A stretch of 64,000 bases of DNA, from NCBI RefSeq assembly GCF_017163935.1, contig NZ_JABVZR010000001.1, forward strand, positions 2,418,001 to 2,482,000. The letters are read 5' to 3'. A model generated the notes under the pieces. That model saw only the letters and a program-made list of their open reading frames with translations, had not been told where the DNA came from and did no database searches. Position 1 is the first letter of the stretch. Each line of letters begins with the position of its first letter. This stretch comes from Novosphingobium terrae (GTDB taxonomy: Bacteria > Pseudomonadota > Alphaproteobacteria > Sphingomonadales > Sphingomonadaceae). The position numbers and the translations under genes are program-made. Below are positions 44,723-54,171 of this stretch, one piece after another.

Positions 44723-45219
44723 GAAGCGACCTCAACCCTTTGATGCATATAGACCACATCGCCATAGATCTTGCGCAGATAGGCGATCAGCGCCTTCTCC
44801 GTGACGGGCACATAGCCTCGTGAGGTCCAGAAAGTCTCGGCGCCATTGACCGCCAGCAGATAGATATCGTGCAAGCCATGCTCCACCGCGATGGCCAGCG
44901 CCATATCAGCGGCCCTGGCGCCAGCACCGGAGCCCCGGGCACTGGGCAGCAGCGCCAGATCATGGAGATAAAGGCAATCCGCCCCCTGAGGCAGCGGCCC
45001 CATCAACTCACCCAGCGGCGGTGGGCCGCCATGGCGCCAAGGGTGAGTGATCAGATAACCCTCAACACCCTGCCCCCGGTCGAACACAAAACAGCCTGAC
45101 GGAAACAATTCGCGCCGCTCGGCATAGACCTCAAGCGGCTCGGTGTAATCGCCATGGACGGCATCGGAAATCGCCGTGACCGCGTCCATATCCGTTTCCT
45201 GCATGGGCCGCCATGTCAT
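44719..45219 (-). CDS. GNAT-family N-acetyltransferase
   Basis: A 166-aa acetyltransferase transferring acetyl from acetyl-CoA to an unknown amine. The fold is shown by W-R-P-M-Q-E-T-D-M-D-A-V at the N-terminus, the strand Y-L-H-D-L-A-L-L-P-S, the CoA-binding A-R-G-S-G-A-G-A-R-A-A, and the late A-E-T-F-W-T-S-R-G-Y-V-P-V. ATG 45219 has GAGGAGA upstream. It is divergent from the BenE gene with an 80-base gap. Confidence 0.9.
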   Translation of the reverse strand: MTWRPMQETDMDAVTAISDAVHGDYTEPLEVYAERRELFPSGCFVFDRGQGVEGYLITHPWRHGGPPPLGELMGPLPQGADCLYLHDLALLPSARGSGAGARAADMALAIAVEHGLHDIYLLAVNGAETFWTSRGYVPVTEKALIAYLRKIYGDVVYMHQRVEVAS

Positions 45220-45298
45220 GCCGCTGTCTCCTCGCCGGTGAAATTCATCATGCACAATCCACCACTTGGCGCAAAGGGCCGGGCTGGTCTAGGCATGG

Positions 45299-46465
45299 AT
45301 GATGATCCGTTCACTTCCTCCTCTCTCCGCATGGTCCTCGGCTCTGATCGCCGCGTTGATCGGCTTTGGCGGCACCATCGCGCTGATCGTTCAGGCCATG
45401 AGCGCCATGGGCGCATCGGTGCTGCAGACCGCCTCCGCCGTCACCGCTTTGTGCCTTGGCATCGCCCTTGGCGGAGCGGCCCTGTCATGGCGCTATCGCA
45501 TTCCTGTTGTGCTGGCCTGGTCCACACCCGGCGCCGCGCTGCTGGCGGCGACGGCAGCGGGCACGCAATGGGCGGCAGCGGTGGGCGCTTTCGTCTGCGC
45601 CGCCGTGCTGATGATCCTGCTGGGCGCCATCCCCGCGCTGGGGCGGCTGGCAGAACGCATTCCCGGCGCCATCGCCTCGGCCATGCTGGCGGGCATTCTG
45701 CTGCCTTTCTGCCTTGGCCTGTTCAAGGTGGCCGGGGCCGATCCCCTGCTGGTCGGGCTGATCCTGATCGTCTTTCTGGCCGCAAGGCAGCGCCTGCCGC
45801 TCTATGCCCTGCTGCTGGCGCTGGGCACGGGCGCGGCGCTCTGCCTGCTGCGCGGCGATGTGAAGGCCCTGCCCCAGGGCGCCACGCTGGGCATCCTGAG
45901 CCCTACCATCCCCAGCTTCCAGATCAGCACCATCATCGGCATCGGTGTGCCGCTGTTTCTGGTTACGCTGGTCTCGCAGAACCTGCCCGGGCTTCTGGTG
46001 CTGCGCTCGGCGGGTTATCAGCCCAGGCCCGGGCCGTTGCTTTCGATCACGGGGCTCGCCTCGCTGATCGGCGCGCCTTTTGGCGTGCATGGGGTCAATC
46101 TTGCCGCCATCACCGCCGCCATCTGCACCAACCCCGATGCCCATCCCGACAAGGACCGCCGCTGGAGCGTGGGGATGCTCTATGCGGCCTGCTATCTGCT
46201 GCTGGCGCTGTTCTCGCCGATTCTGGTGCGATTCTTTATGGCACTGCCCCACAGCGTGATCTCGGCGCTGACCGGCCTTGCCCTGATCCCCGCGCTGATC
46301 GGCGCGCTCGATGGGGCCATGGCCCGGCATGAGGACCGCGATCCCGCCATCGTCACGCTGCTGGTCACCGCTTCGGGGCTGACCCTGTTCGGGCTGGGGG
46401 CCGCTTTCTGGGGGCTGGTGGCGGGGTTTACCGCACTGGGCATCAAGGCCGCACTAAAACGCTAA
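45299..46465 (+). CDS. benE: BenE-family benzoate/H+ symporter
   Basis: A 388-aa transporter with about 12 membrane helices. BenE hallmarks are V-V-L-A-W-S-T-P-G-A-A-L-L near the first third, G-A-P-F-G-V-H-G-V-N-L-A-A-I-T-A-A-I-C, and the highly hydrophobic remainder. It would import benzoate or a related aromatic acid with protons. No benzoate-degradation genes are nearby, so the substrate is uncertain. Two adjacent ATGs (45299 and 45302) are possible starts, and no strong ribosome-binding site is visible. Confidence 0.9.
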   Translation: MMIRSLPPLSAWSSALIAALIGFGGTIALIVQAMSAMGASVLQTASAVTALCLGIALGGAALSWRYRIPVVLAWSTPGAALLAATAAGTQWAAAVGAFVCAAVLMILLGAIPALGRLAERIPGAIASAMLAGILLPFCLGLFKVAGADPLLVGLILIVFLAARQRLPLYALLLALGTGAALCLLRGDVKALPQGATLGILSPTIPSFQISTIIGIGVPLFLVTLVSQNLPGLLVLRSAGYQPRPGPLLSITGLASLIGAPFGVHGVNLAAITAAICTNPDAHPDKDRRWSVGMLYAACYLLLALFSPILVRFFMALPHSVISALTGLALIPALIGALDGAMARHEDRDPAIVTLLVTASGLTLFGLGAAFWGLVAGFTALGIKAALKR

Positions 46466-46515
46466 AAATCCCAAGATGAACGGTAGACATCGGCCTCGCC
46501 ACACCCCGTTCAACC

Positions 46516-46555
46516 ACACCCTCCTAACCAGGCTTCACACTTGTAAGGAGGGTGT
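46516..46555 (+). promoter_or_regulatory. Hairpin covering the ribosome-binding site of the Pro-rich gene
   Basis: ACACCCTCCT (46516-46525) is a perfect 10-base complement of AGGAGGGTGT (46546-46555), with a 20-base loop. The right arm contains the ribosome-binding site three bases before ATG 46559 is reached. The structure could act as a translational switch or RNA thermometer. Confidence 0.55.
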
Positions 46556-46558
46556 AAC

Positions 46559-46837
46559 ATGCGTGTTTGGATCAAGGCAGCATTGCTGACGGCAACATTG
46601 GCCGGTTCTCTGGCCACGGCCACCATGGCGAGCGCTCAGGAATGGGGAGGCCCGCCTCCTCCGCCCCCACCGGGATGGGATCGCGGCCCGGGCTGGGATG
46701 GCCCGCCGCCCCCTCCCCCGCCGCCCTATGATGGCGACTGGCGTGCCCGCCGCGAATGGCAGTGGCGCCACGAGCAGGAGCGCCGCTATGAATGGGCCCG
46801 TCACCGCGAATGGTGCCGCTGGCACGCCTGCTGGTAA
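46559..46837 (+). CDS. Small secreted Pro/Trp/Arg-rich protein
   Basis: A 92-aa protein: signal peptide (about 1-26, ending M-A-S-A-Q), then two proline runs separated by W-D-R-G-P-G-W-D-G, then a strongly basic aromatic tail (W-R-A-R-R-E-W-Q-W-R-H and R-Y-E-W-A-R-H-R-E-W). Two Cys are near the end (W-C-R-W-H-A-C-W). No named family is recognised; proteins of this style occur in sphingomonads. The tail could bind polyanions such as lipopolysaccharide or nucleic acid. Translation may be controlled by the leader hairpin, and a terminator follows. Confidence 0.78.
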   Translation: MRVWIKAALLTATLAGSLATATMASAQEWGGPPPPPPPGWDRGPGWDGPPPPPPPPYDGDWRARREWQWRHEQERRYEWARHREWCRWHACW

Positions 46838-46856
46838 CGCCTGACAACGCATGGAG

Positions 46857-46880
46857 AGCCGGCGCCTTCGGGTGCCGGCT
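46857..46880 (+). terminator. Terminator hairpin with TTCG loop
   Basis: Stem AGCCGGCGCC/GGTGCCGGCT (46857-46866 with 46871-46880, one G-T pair) around a TTCG tetraloop, then a short TTT. It lies 20 bases after the stop of the Pro-rich gene. Confidence 0.7.
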
Positions 46881-47039
46881 TTCGCGCATCTGACCTTCGC
46901 CCTCACCCACCGCCATACTGCATCCTGTTAAAAATGTGCAGGAATTGCGCTTGAAGCTGCGCCATGATGCACTCTGTTCCGGGCTCTTACCCCGGAGCCA
47001 GCAACAGCGAGCGGCACCACAGGCCTTGGGAGAGAGCTT

Positions 47040-50000
47040 TTGTCCATCGACACATCCAGACGCGGTTTTATGGCTCTGACCGGCGCGGGCGCCATCGCCG
47101 CGCCTGCGCTGAAAGCGGCTGCCGCGCCTGTTGTTCTGGCGATTGAAAATCTGCAGGCCGATTGCCTGCCCGAGCCCCGCGCGCTCCACAGCCAGAAGGT
47201 GCGCCTGTCATGGACCCTGCGCGCCGACCGGCGCGGCGTGGCGCAAAAGGCCTATCGCATCGGCGTGGCCAGCACCCCCGAACGCGCCCGAGCCGGCCAG
47301 TTCGACCTGTGGGACAGCGGCCGGATCGACAGCCGCCAAAGCCTCGACATTCCCTATGGCGGCGCGGCGCTGGCTTCACGCACGCGCTGTTTCTGGACGG
47401 TCACCGTGTGGGACAATCAAGGCCATTCCGCCAACAGCCCACTGGCCAGTTGGGAGATGGGCCTGCTTTCGCCTCAGGACTGGCAGAGCGGCTGGATCGC
47501 CGCCGAAACCGCAACCCTGCGCGATGATCGGCTGGCCGGGCTGCGCTGGATGCGCGCCAGTGACGGCACCAACAAGGACGCCCGCAGCTTCCGCCTCGAT
47601 TTCGATCTGCCCGAAGCCGCGCAACTCACCATCTACAGCTGCGCCAACCGCCCCGCAGAGGCCATACTGGATGAAGCTCCGCTCTCGGTCCGTCAGGATG
47701 CCATGCGTTTCGGCCCGCCCCAGACCGATCGCAACCTGCGGCCGGTGCAGGCCGGGCGCCATCATGTCGCCATCACCCTCAAAGCCGATGCCGATGCCGC
47801 CGCCAATGCCCCGGCGCCGCATGTCGCTGTGCTGATCCGCGCGACGCTGGCCTCGGGCAAGGTGCTGCACATCACCGGCGACCGGTTGCGCACCGCTCTG
47901 GGCAAGCCTGATGATTGGGCCAAAGCCGGTGCCGACACCAGCCACTGGTCACCCGTCACCCCCGATGAGGGCACCGCGCAATTCCCCGGCAATGGCGCCT
48001 TCCTGCTGCGCCATCCCTTTACGGCGGCCCGCGCCATCCGCTCGGCCCGGCTCTATGTGGCGGCGATGGGGGCCTATGTGCCCTGGCTCAATGGGCACAA
48101 GGTCGGCGATGCGCTGCTCGCCCCGGAATGGACCGATTTCAGCAAGCATGTACTCTATCGTGCCTATGATGTCAGCGATCTGGTCAAGCCCGGCGCCAAT
48201 GTGCTGGGCGCGCTGGTCGGCGATGGCTGGTATGGCAGCTATATGGCGCCCGCCGGGCGTTATGGCTTTGGTGGAGCGCCCTTGCGGCTGCGCGCCCAGC
48301 TGGAGCTTGCCTACACCGATGGCAGCAAGGAGATCATCGCCTCCGATCAGGGCTGGTCGGTGAGCCCTTCGGCCATCCTCTCCTGCGATCTCTATGATGG
48401 TGAGGCGGTGGACAGCCGTCTTGAGCAACCGGGCTGGTCCACCACAAGCTTCCATCCCGATCAGCGCTGGGAAGCTGCGCAACCTGTCGAAACACCGGAG
48501 GTTACCCTGATCGGGTCCGCCGTTCAGCCCATCGCCTCATCGCTGACAATGCGGCCCAAAACTTTGACCCCGCGCGGCAATGGTTCGGTCGTGGTGGATT
48601 TCGGGCAGAATTTCGCGGGCTGGGTGAAGCTGAAAACCAAAGGCGAGGCCGGGCGCCACATCACCCTGCGCTTTGCCGAATTGCTGCGCCCCGATGGCGA
48701 TGTCGACCAGTCCAACCTGCGCTCCGCCCACGCGACGGACAGCTGGACCCTGCGCGGTGATGCCACCGGCGAAACTTTCGAACCGCACTTCACCTATCAC
48801 GGCTTTCGCTATGTGCAGATCGACGGGCTTGCCGCCCCGCTCGACACCAGCGATGTCGAGGGGATCGTGATCCACTCCAGCCTGCCCGAAACCGGCACGC
48901 TGTCACTGCCGCAATATGTGCCCGAGCGCATGTGGCAGAACGGGCTGTGGAGCCAGCGCTCGAACTTTATGGGCATCCCCACCGATTGCCCCCAGCGCGA
49001 CGAAAGGCTGGGCTGGATGGGCGACGCGCATGTCTTCTGGGATGCGGCCTGCTTCAACATGGACGCCGCCGCCTTCACCCGCAAATTCATGCGCGATGTG
49101 CGCGATGCCCAGCGCAGCGACGGCTCCTTCCCCGACATCGCCCCCAACAATGACCTTGAGCATTTCACCCCCACCGGCTCCTCGCCGGGCTGGGCCGATG
49201 CCGGGGTTTTCCTGCCCTGGACCAGCTGGCGCCGCTTTGGTGACACCAGCGTGATCGATGAGCATTGGCAGGCGATGGAGCGCTTTCTCGCCTCGCTCCA
49301 CACCGCCAATCCGGATCTGCTGTGGAAGAACGGGCGCGGCAATGACTTCGGCGACTGGCTGGCGCTGGACGCCAGGCAGCCGGGCGATCCCACCACGCCC
49401 AAGGATCTGATCGGCACCGCCTTCTGGAAAGCGAGCGCCGATGCCATGGCCGATATGGCGCAGGCCACCGGGCGCACCGAAGCGGCGGAGCGCTATCGCA
49501 GCCTGTCCGGGGCCATTACGCAGGCCTTTGCCAAGGCCTATGTCCAGAGCGACGGCCATATCGGCAATGGATCGCAGACGGGATATATTCTCGCCCTGAA
49601 CTTCAACCTGCTGCCCGAAGCACTGCGCAAACCCGCCGCCGATCTGCTGGTGGCCGATATCGCGCGGCGCGGCACGCTGCTTTCCACCGGCTTTCTGGGC
49701 ACGCCCTACAGCCTCGATGTGCTGGCCGCTGCGGGGCACACGTCGCTGGTCTATGATCTGCTGCTGCGCACCGCCTACCCCTCATGGGGCTATATGATCG
49801 ACAAGCACGCCACCACCATCTGGGAGCGGTGGAATGGCGACACCGGCGATCTCTCGATGAACTCCTACAACCATTATGCGCTGGGCGCGGTGGCCGGTTT
49901 CATGTTCCGCCGCATCGCGGGGATCGATCCTGTCGAGCCGGGTTTTGCGCGCTTTCGCTTCGATCCGGTCTATGATGCGCGCATGCCCTCGGGCGGGGCG

Positions 50001-50261
50001 CGCTATCAGAGCCGCTCGGGCCTGATCGCCACCGACTGGAAACGGGGCAGCGATGGTGTTTTCACGCTGGATCTCACCGTGCCCGCCAACACGCGCTGCA
50101 CGCTGCATCTGCCCGCGCGCGATGCCACGCAGGTGAGCGAAGGCGCCCGCCCCATCACCGGGCGGGCAGAGTTCAAGCCTGTGGCGCAAGGGGGCCGAGT
50201 GGTCCTCGATGTGGGCTCGGGAACCTATCACTTCCGGGTCGCAAGGGCCGTGTTCAGCTGA
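47040..50261 (+). CDS. GH78 alpha-L-rhamnosidase, Tat-exported
   Basis: A 1073-aa enzyme releasing terminal L-rhamnose from glycans or flavonoid glycosides. The N-terminus has a twin-arginine signal (S-R-R-G-F-M-A-L-T-G). Beta-sandwich domains follow (about 35-590), then the six-hairpin catalytic barrel: T-D-C-P-Q-R-D-E-R-L-G-W-M-G-D contains the acidic catalytic residues, and T-I-W-E-R-W-N-G carries the later Glu. The C-terminal beta domain closes the protein. The start is TTG 47040, with GGGAGAGAG upstream; no ATG gives the signal peptide. No sugar transporter is adjacent. Confidence 0.93.
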   Translation: MSIDTSRRGFMALTGAGAIAAPALKAAAAPVVLAIENLQADCLPEPRALHSQKVRLSWTLRADRRGVAQKAYRIGVASTPERARAGQFDLWDSGRIDSRQSLDIPYGGAALASRTRCFWTVTVWDNQGHSANSPLASWEMGLLSPQDWQSGWIAAETATLRDDRLAGLRWMRASDGTNKDARSFRLDFDLPEAAQLTIYSCANRPAEAILDEAPLSVRQDAMRFGPPQTDRNLRPVQAGRHHVAITLKADADAAANAPAPHVAVLIRATLASGKVLHITGDRLRTALGKPDDWAKAGADTSHWSPVTPDEGTAQFPGNGAFLLRHPFTAARAIRSARLYVAAMGAYVPWLNGHKVGDALLAPEWTDFSKHVLYRAYDVSDLVKPGANVLGALVGDGWYGSYMAPAGRYGFGGAPLRLRAQLELAYTDGSKEIIASDQGWSVSPSAILSCDLYDGEAVDSRLEQPGWSTTSFHPDQRWEAAQPVETPEVTLIGSAVQPIASSLTMRPKTLTPRGNGSVVVDFGQNFAGWVKLKTKGEAGRHITLRFAELLRPDGDVDQSNLRSAHATDSWTLRGDATGETFEPHFTYHGFRYVQIDGLAAPLDTSDVEGIVIHSSLPETGTLSLPQYVPERMWQNGLWSQRSNFMGIPTDCPQRDERLGWMGDAHVFWDAACFNMDAAAFTRKFMRDVRDAQRSDGSFPDIAPNNDLEHFTPTGSSPGWADAGVFLPWTSWRRFGDTSVIDEHWQAMERFLASLHTANPDLLWKNGRGNDFGDWLALDARQPGDPTTPKDLIGTAFWKASADAMADMAQATGRTEAAERYRSLSGAITQAFAKAYVQSDGHIGNGSQTGYILALNFNLLPEALRKPAADLLVADIARRGTLLSTGFLGTPYSLDVLAAAGHTSLVYDLLLRTAYPSWGYMIDKHATTIWERWNGDTGDLSMNSYNHYALGAVAGFMFRRIAGIDPVEPGFARFRFDPVYDARMPSGGARYQSRSGLIATDWKRGSDGVFTLDLTVPANTRCTLHLPARDATQVSEGARPITGRAEFKPVAQGGRVVLDVGSGTYHFRVARAVFS

Positions 50262-50308
50262 GCGCATACACGCCTTCAACAGAGCCACACACACGATGCG
50301 GTCACTGT

Positions 50309-50346
50309 CGCCGCTTTCCCGGCCCCGGAAGCAAGGGAAAGCGGCG
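50309..50346. terminator. Long hairpin between convergent genes
   Basis: A perfect 12-bp stem CGCCGCTTTCCC/GGGAAAGCGGCG with a 14-base loop, in the 162-base gap between the rhamnosidase and monooxygenase stops. No T run follows on either strand, so it is a probable but not certain bidirectional terminator. Confidence 0.55.
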
Positions 50347-50423
50347 CGCCTATATGATCCGGCACCCCAGTCACGCCGCACAACCGCCATCCCCTCGACT
50401 GAAAGACCGTCCTGTCGCGATGA

Positions 50424-51530
50424 TCAGCGCCGCAACGCAGCCTGAAACAGATCAATCGCGCTGAAGGGCGCATCGTCGCCGAAAAAGCGGGCAAGGTTGC
50501 TGGCGGAACGCTGCGCCACCGGCTGACTGCGCGCAAAAAGCTCATGCTCATAAGCCGCGAGCGCCGCTTCACCATCGCCCGGATGGGCCAGCAGCGCCCC
50601 GGCCAGTCGTGCGCCATCCAGCATCGCCAGATTGGCTCCCTCTCCGGCGAAGGGCGACATCAGATGCGCCGCATCGCCCAGCAGCGTCAGCCCGGGCCTG
50701 CGCGCCCAGCAATGGTCGACCGGCAGGGCATGGATCGGGCGCAGCAGCGGCTCGATCTCGCTTAGGGTCAGGAAATCGACAAGCCATGGCGCCCATCCGG
50801 CAAAATGGCTGGCCAGATCGCCCCGCGCCGTGCCCACATCAGCCTCTGGCAGGTGAAGCGCCGCATAGCCGCGCATCGTGCCATCCCCATGGCGATGCGC
50901 CATAATTCCCTTGCCCGGCGCCAGCGCCATCAGCGTTCCCCCGCCGATGGCATCGATCATCGCCTTGTGACGCAAGGCGCCCTCGACGATCCCGATCTCG
51001 ATAAAGGAGACCCCGGCATAAAGCGGCCCGGCATCTGACAGCAAAGGCCTCACCTTCGACCAGGCGCCATCGGCCCCCACCAGCAGATCGGCCTCGATCC
51101 CGGAGCCATGGGCAAAGGCCACCCGATGCCGGGCGCCATCACGCTCCAGAGAAACGGCCTTGTGCCCCCAGCGGATCGTGCCCGGCGGCAGGGAGGCGAT
51201 CAGCATGGCGCGCAGTTCACCGCGGTCCACCTCGGGGCGGGTGCTGGCCGGATCGCCGGGGTGGTCGAAAAGGACCGTGCCATGCTGATCCACAATGCGC
51301 TTGGCATCCTCGCCCGGGCGCACCAACGCGAGGAAGGCATCGTAAAGCCCGGCATCGCGCAGCGCCTGCTGGCCGCTCAGCTCATGGATATCCAGCAGGC
51401 CGCCCTGAGTTCTTGCCTCGGGCGATGCCTCCGCCTCATAGATGGTGGCGGGGATGCCGTTCACATGCAGGACCCGGGCAAGCATCAAGCCGCCCAGCCC
51501 CGCACCGATGATGGCAATGTCATCTTTCAT
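50424..51530 (-). CDS. Tet(X)-like FAD-dependent monooxygenase
   Basis: A 368-aa flavoprotein hydroxylase. FAD motifs: [11 protein letters not shown] at the N-terminus and [16 protein letters not shown] towards the C-terminus. It resembles the tetracycline-inactivating Tet(X) family through [28 protein letters not shown] and [15 protein letters not shown]. Tetracycline activity cannot be concluded; natural substrates of such enzymes vary. ATG 51530 has GGAG upstream. An MFS transporter lies upstream on the same strand, 162 bases away. Confidence 0.88.
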   Translation of the reverse strand: MKDDIAIIGAGLGGLMLARVLHVNGIPATIYEAEASPEARTQGGLLDIHELSGQQALRDAGLYDAFLALVRPGEDAKRIVDQHGTVLFDHPGDPASTRPEVDRGELRAMLIASLPPGTIRWGHKAVSLERDGARHRVAFAHGSGIEADLLVGADGAWSKVRPLLSDAGPLYAGVSFIEIGIVEGALRHKAMIDAIGGGTLMALAPGKGIMAHRHGDGTMRGYAALHLPEADVGTARGDLASHFAGWAPWLVDFLTLSEIEPLLRPIHALPVDHCWARRPGLTLLGDAAHLMSPFAGEGANLAMLDGARLAGALLAHPGDGEAALAAYEHELFARSQPVAQRSASNLARFFGDDAPFSAIDLFQAALRR

Positions 51531-51692
51531 GTCAGCGCTCCAACTGTGTCGCCCGCGCCGGTGAGCGCAGGCTTTGGAAGACGCTGGCCGAACCATGCCC
51601 GAAGCATGGCTGGCGTATCCTCGAAGGCAGGCCGCCTCCGTTTTTCGCGATGGAAGCTCCTATAACGCCTTTCCCCGCCCGGCGCAACGCGG

Positions 51693-52853
51693 CTAACGCC
51701 GGCGCGAGACCACCAGCCCGGAGGACAGCGGCACCACCAGCAACCCCGCCGCCAGCATCCAGAAGGCCGCCTTCAGCCCGGCATGCTGAGCGATAAAGCC
51801 GATCAGCGCCGGGCCCAGCAGAATGCCCGCATAACCCGTGGTGGTCATCACCGCGACGGCCAGATGGCCCGGCATCACCGTCTGAGCGCCCGCCGCCCGG
51901 AAATAGACCGGCACGATGTTGGCCGCGCCCAGCCCGATCAACACAAAACCCGACAGCGCCAGCCCGGCGAAAGGCGCGCTCAGCAACAGGGCAAAACCGG
52001 CGATGGCCACCACGCCGCCGCCCATCAGCGCGGCACGGTCGCCGATGCGGGCCGTCAGCGCATCGCCCGCGAAACGCCCCGTCGTCATGGCGATGGCAAA
52101 GAGCATATAGCCAAGGCCCGCATGCTTCACGCTCAGCAGGCCCAGATCGGTGACGACCAGCGCGCCCCAATCCAGCAAGGCGCCCTCGGCCAGAAAGGTC
52201 ACCGCCGCCAGCCCGCTCAGCACCAGAACGATGCCGCGCGGCACGGCGAAATGGCTTTCCTCACCCTCGGGACGGGTCCGCAGCAGGCGTGGCGCCATCA
52301 GGACAATGGCAAGGAGGATGAAGGCCGTGCTGATCATCGTACCGGCCACCGCGCCCGTCCCCAGCGAGAGGCAGGCGGTCATCGTCGCGGCCCCGGCAAA
52401 GCCGCCGATGCTGTAGAGCCCGTGAAAGCCGGAGAGCAGCGGCTGCGGCGCATCGCGCTCCACCTCGATCGAATGCACATTCATGCCCACATCCAGCACG
52501 CCCATCGATGCGCCGAACAGCAACAGAGCAAGGGCGAGCAAAGCCGTCGAAGGCGCCGCGGCCAGACAGGGCAGCAGCAGCATCACCCCGGCCCCGCCCG
52601 CCAGAATCACCGGCCTTGTGCCAAAGCGGGAGGTCAGCGTGCCCGAGACCATCATCGCCGCCACCGAACCGCTGCCCAGGCACAGCAGCAAGAGGCCCAG
52701 CGTGGCATCGTCCAGCCCCAGCCGCGCCTTGGCGAAAGGCACCAGCGGCGCCCAGCAGGCAATGGCAAAACCCGCGACAAAAAAGGCCAGCCGCGTGGCA
52801 AGGCGGGTGGCAGGCGTGTCGGCGCCGGTCTTTGTGATGGTTTGCACGGTCAT
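51693..52853 (-). CDS. MFS transporter
   Basis: A 386-aa major facilitator with 12 predicted helices. It starts M-T-V-Q-T-I-T-K-T and shows the cytoplasmic loop S-R-F-G-T-R-P-V between helices 2 and 3, the usual MFS position, and a V-G-M-N-V-H-S-I-E-V-E segment seen in YbjJ-like members. The substrate is unknown. ATG 52853 is preferred because the longer frame upstream is not membrane-like. Position beside a Tet(X)-like enzyme suggests drug or aromatic efflux or uptake, but this is inference. It is divergent from the DJ-1/PfpI gene with a 158-base gap. Confidence 0.88.
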   Translation of the reverse strand: MTVQTITKTGADTPATRLATRLAFFVAGFAIACWAPLVPFAKARLGLDDATLGLLLLCLGSGSVAAMMVSGTLTSRFGTRPVILAGGAGVMLLLPCLAAAPSTALLALALLLFGASMGVLDVGMNVHSIEVERDAPQPLLSGFHGLYSIGGFAGAATMTACLSLGTGAVAGTMISTAFILLAIVLMAPRLLRTRPEGEESHFAVPRGIVLVLSGLAAVTFLAEGALLDWGALVVTDLGLLSVKHAGLGYMLFAIAMTTGRFAGDALTARIGDRAALMGGGVVAIAGFALLLSAPFAGLALSGFVLIGLGAANIVPVYFRAAGAQTVMPGHLAVAVMTTTGYAGILLGPALIGFIAQHAGLKAAFWMLAAGLLVVPLSSGLVVSRRR

Positions 52854-53011
52854 TCGACTGCCATGGCCGCCCTCGCCCGTCTTGAACAGACCTATCTGAG
52901 CAAACTCATGGCCGGGCGGCCTTGTCCGCGCGATGGCCCGAGTCACCCGCGCGGACCTATGGCCCCGGCCCTCCATTCCATCGGCAGATCCTCACAATCA
53001 GGAGAGCCGTC

Positions 53012-53545
53012 ATGAGCCGTGTCCTTATCCTTGCCACCGATGGCTTTGAACAGTCGGAACTCACCGGCCCGCGCGATGCGCTCCATCAGGCGGGCATCGA
53101 GACGGTGGTCGCCAGCCCAAGGCCGGGCGAGATCAAGGGCTGGCAGCACACCGATTGGGGCGACAGCGTGGCGGTGGACCAGACGCTCGATGAGGTGAAT
53201 GAGGGCAGCTTCGATGCTCTGGTGCTGCCCGGCGGCCAGATGAACCCCGACAAGCTGCGGCTGGAACCCAAGGCCATCGCACTGGTGCAGAGCTTCGCCC
53301 GGGCGGGCAAGCCGGTGGCCGCGATCTGCCATGGGCCCTGGCTGCTGGCCGAAGCCAATGTTCTGCAGGGGCGCACCGTCACCAGCTGGCCCTCGATCCG
53401 CACCGATCTGCGCAATGCGGGGGCTCAGGTGGTGGATCAGGCGGTGGTGGTCGACGGCAATCTGATCACCAGCCGCAAGCCGGACGATATTCCGGCCTTT
53501 TCCAAAGCCGTGATCGCGGCCTTGCAGGAAAGCGCGGCGGCCTAG
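53012..53545 (+). CDS. DJ-1/PfpI-family protein (class I glutamine amidotransferase-like)
   Basis: A 177-aa cytosolic protein of the PfpI/YhbO type. The nucleophile Cys is in A-A-I-C-H-G-P-W, the nucleophile elbow of this family, with the upstream Glu in T-D-G-F-E-Q-S-E-L and the strand A-L-V-L-P-G-G. Members act in glyoxal or methylglyoxal detoxification or general stress protection. ATG 53012 has AGGAGAG at good spacing. It stands alone between an MFS transporter and an UrcA gene. Confidence 0.92.
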   Translation: MSRVLILATDGFEQSELTGPRDALHQAGIETVVASPRPGEIKGWQHTDWGDSVAVDQTLDEVNEGSFDALVLPGGQMNPDKLRLEPKAIALVQSFARAGKPVAAICHGPWLLAEANVLQGRTVTSWPSIRTDLRNAGAQVVDQAVVVDGNLITSRKPDDIPAFSKAVIAALQESAAA

Positions 53546-53581
53546 CTTCAAGGCCCGGCCGCCGCACCTCCGGAGAGGGCA

Positions 53582-53953
53582 TCAACGCGTCTTCAGGGCG
53601 TAATCGACGGTCTTGCCGGTCTGCATGCGCCGGGCCAGCTGGGTCTGGCGCAGGTCTGACAGCTGCTGATAGCCCTGCTGACGCGCGGTGTTGGCGCAGG
53701 CGGTGGCCTGAAGGTTGAACCCGTCGGGATCGGGCAGACCGGCGCATACGCTGCGCGCCGCCCCGCTGATCCGGCGCCGGGCCAGAGCCTCACCCTTTGG
53801 CGTGGTCACATCCACGCCCGCAAGGTTGATCTCCAGACGCGGCGCGCGATCGGGGTCCTGGTTCAGATCCTGCGCCGCAACCGGGGAAGCGGCGGCCACC
53901 ATCAGGCCAGAAAACAGAGCGCAGCGGGCAAAAAAGCTCATTCTGTAGGTCAT
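53582..53953 (-). CDS. UrcA-family exported protein
   Basis: A 123-aa protein with a signal peptide (about 1-27, ending P-V-A-A-Q-D). The mature part shows the UrcA pattern: V-D-V-T-T-P-K-G-E-A-L-A-R-R-R-I, A-A-R-S-V-C-A-G and a second Cys in A-T-A-C-A-N, probably disulfide-linked. UrcA proteins are found mainly in sphingomonads and caulobacters and have no known function. ATG 53953 has AGGAGA upstream. The adjacent 218 bases up to 54171 contain no evident gene. Confidence 0.88.
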   Translation of the reverse strand: MTYRMSFFARCALFSGLMVAAASPVAAQDLNQDPDRAPRLEINLAGVDVTTPKGEALARRRISGAARSVCAGLPDPDGFNLQATACANTARQQGYQQLSDLRQTQLARRMQTGKTVDYALKTR

Positions 53954-54171
53954 GGTCGATCTCCTGAGTTGGGGGTTACGGAGGGCTTCGATCCCGGTTT
54001 CCGTCTGACGCAGGCGCAAAGAGGCGTTCCGTCAGCGCAGGTGGCAGCGGAAAACAGGGCAATTCAGTCTGAAAGCGGGTCTATCGGGGGCCCGTCCGGG
54101 AGGTGAAACCGGACGGGCCGACGTATCGAGACAGGCGATGGGCTCTCCGGTCCGCCTCGATCGTCAAAGGG

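Noticed and set aside
50424..51530. Calling the monooxygenase a tetracycline-resistance gene
   Set aside because: Similarity to Tet(X) is visible, but activity cannot be read from sequence and many relatives act on other aromatics.
51598..51616. Small hairpin CCATGC/GCATGG between the monooxygenase and MFS genes
   Set aside because: It is only six base pairs without a T tail and is not distinguishable from chance.
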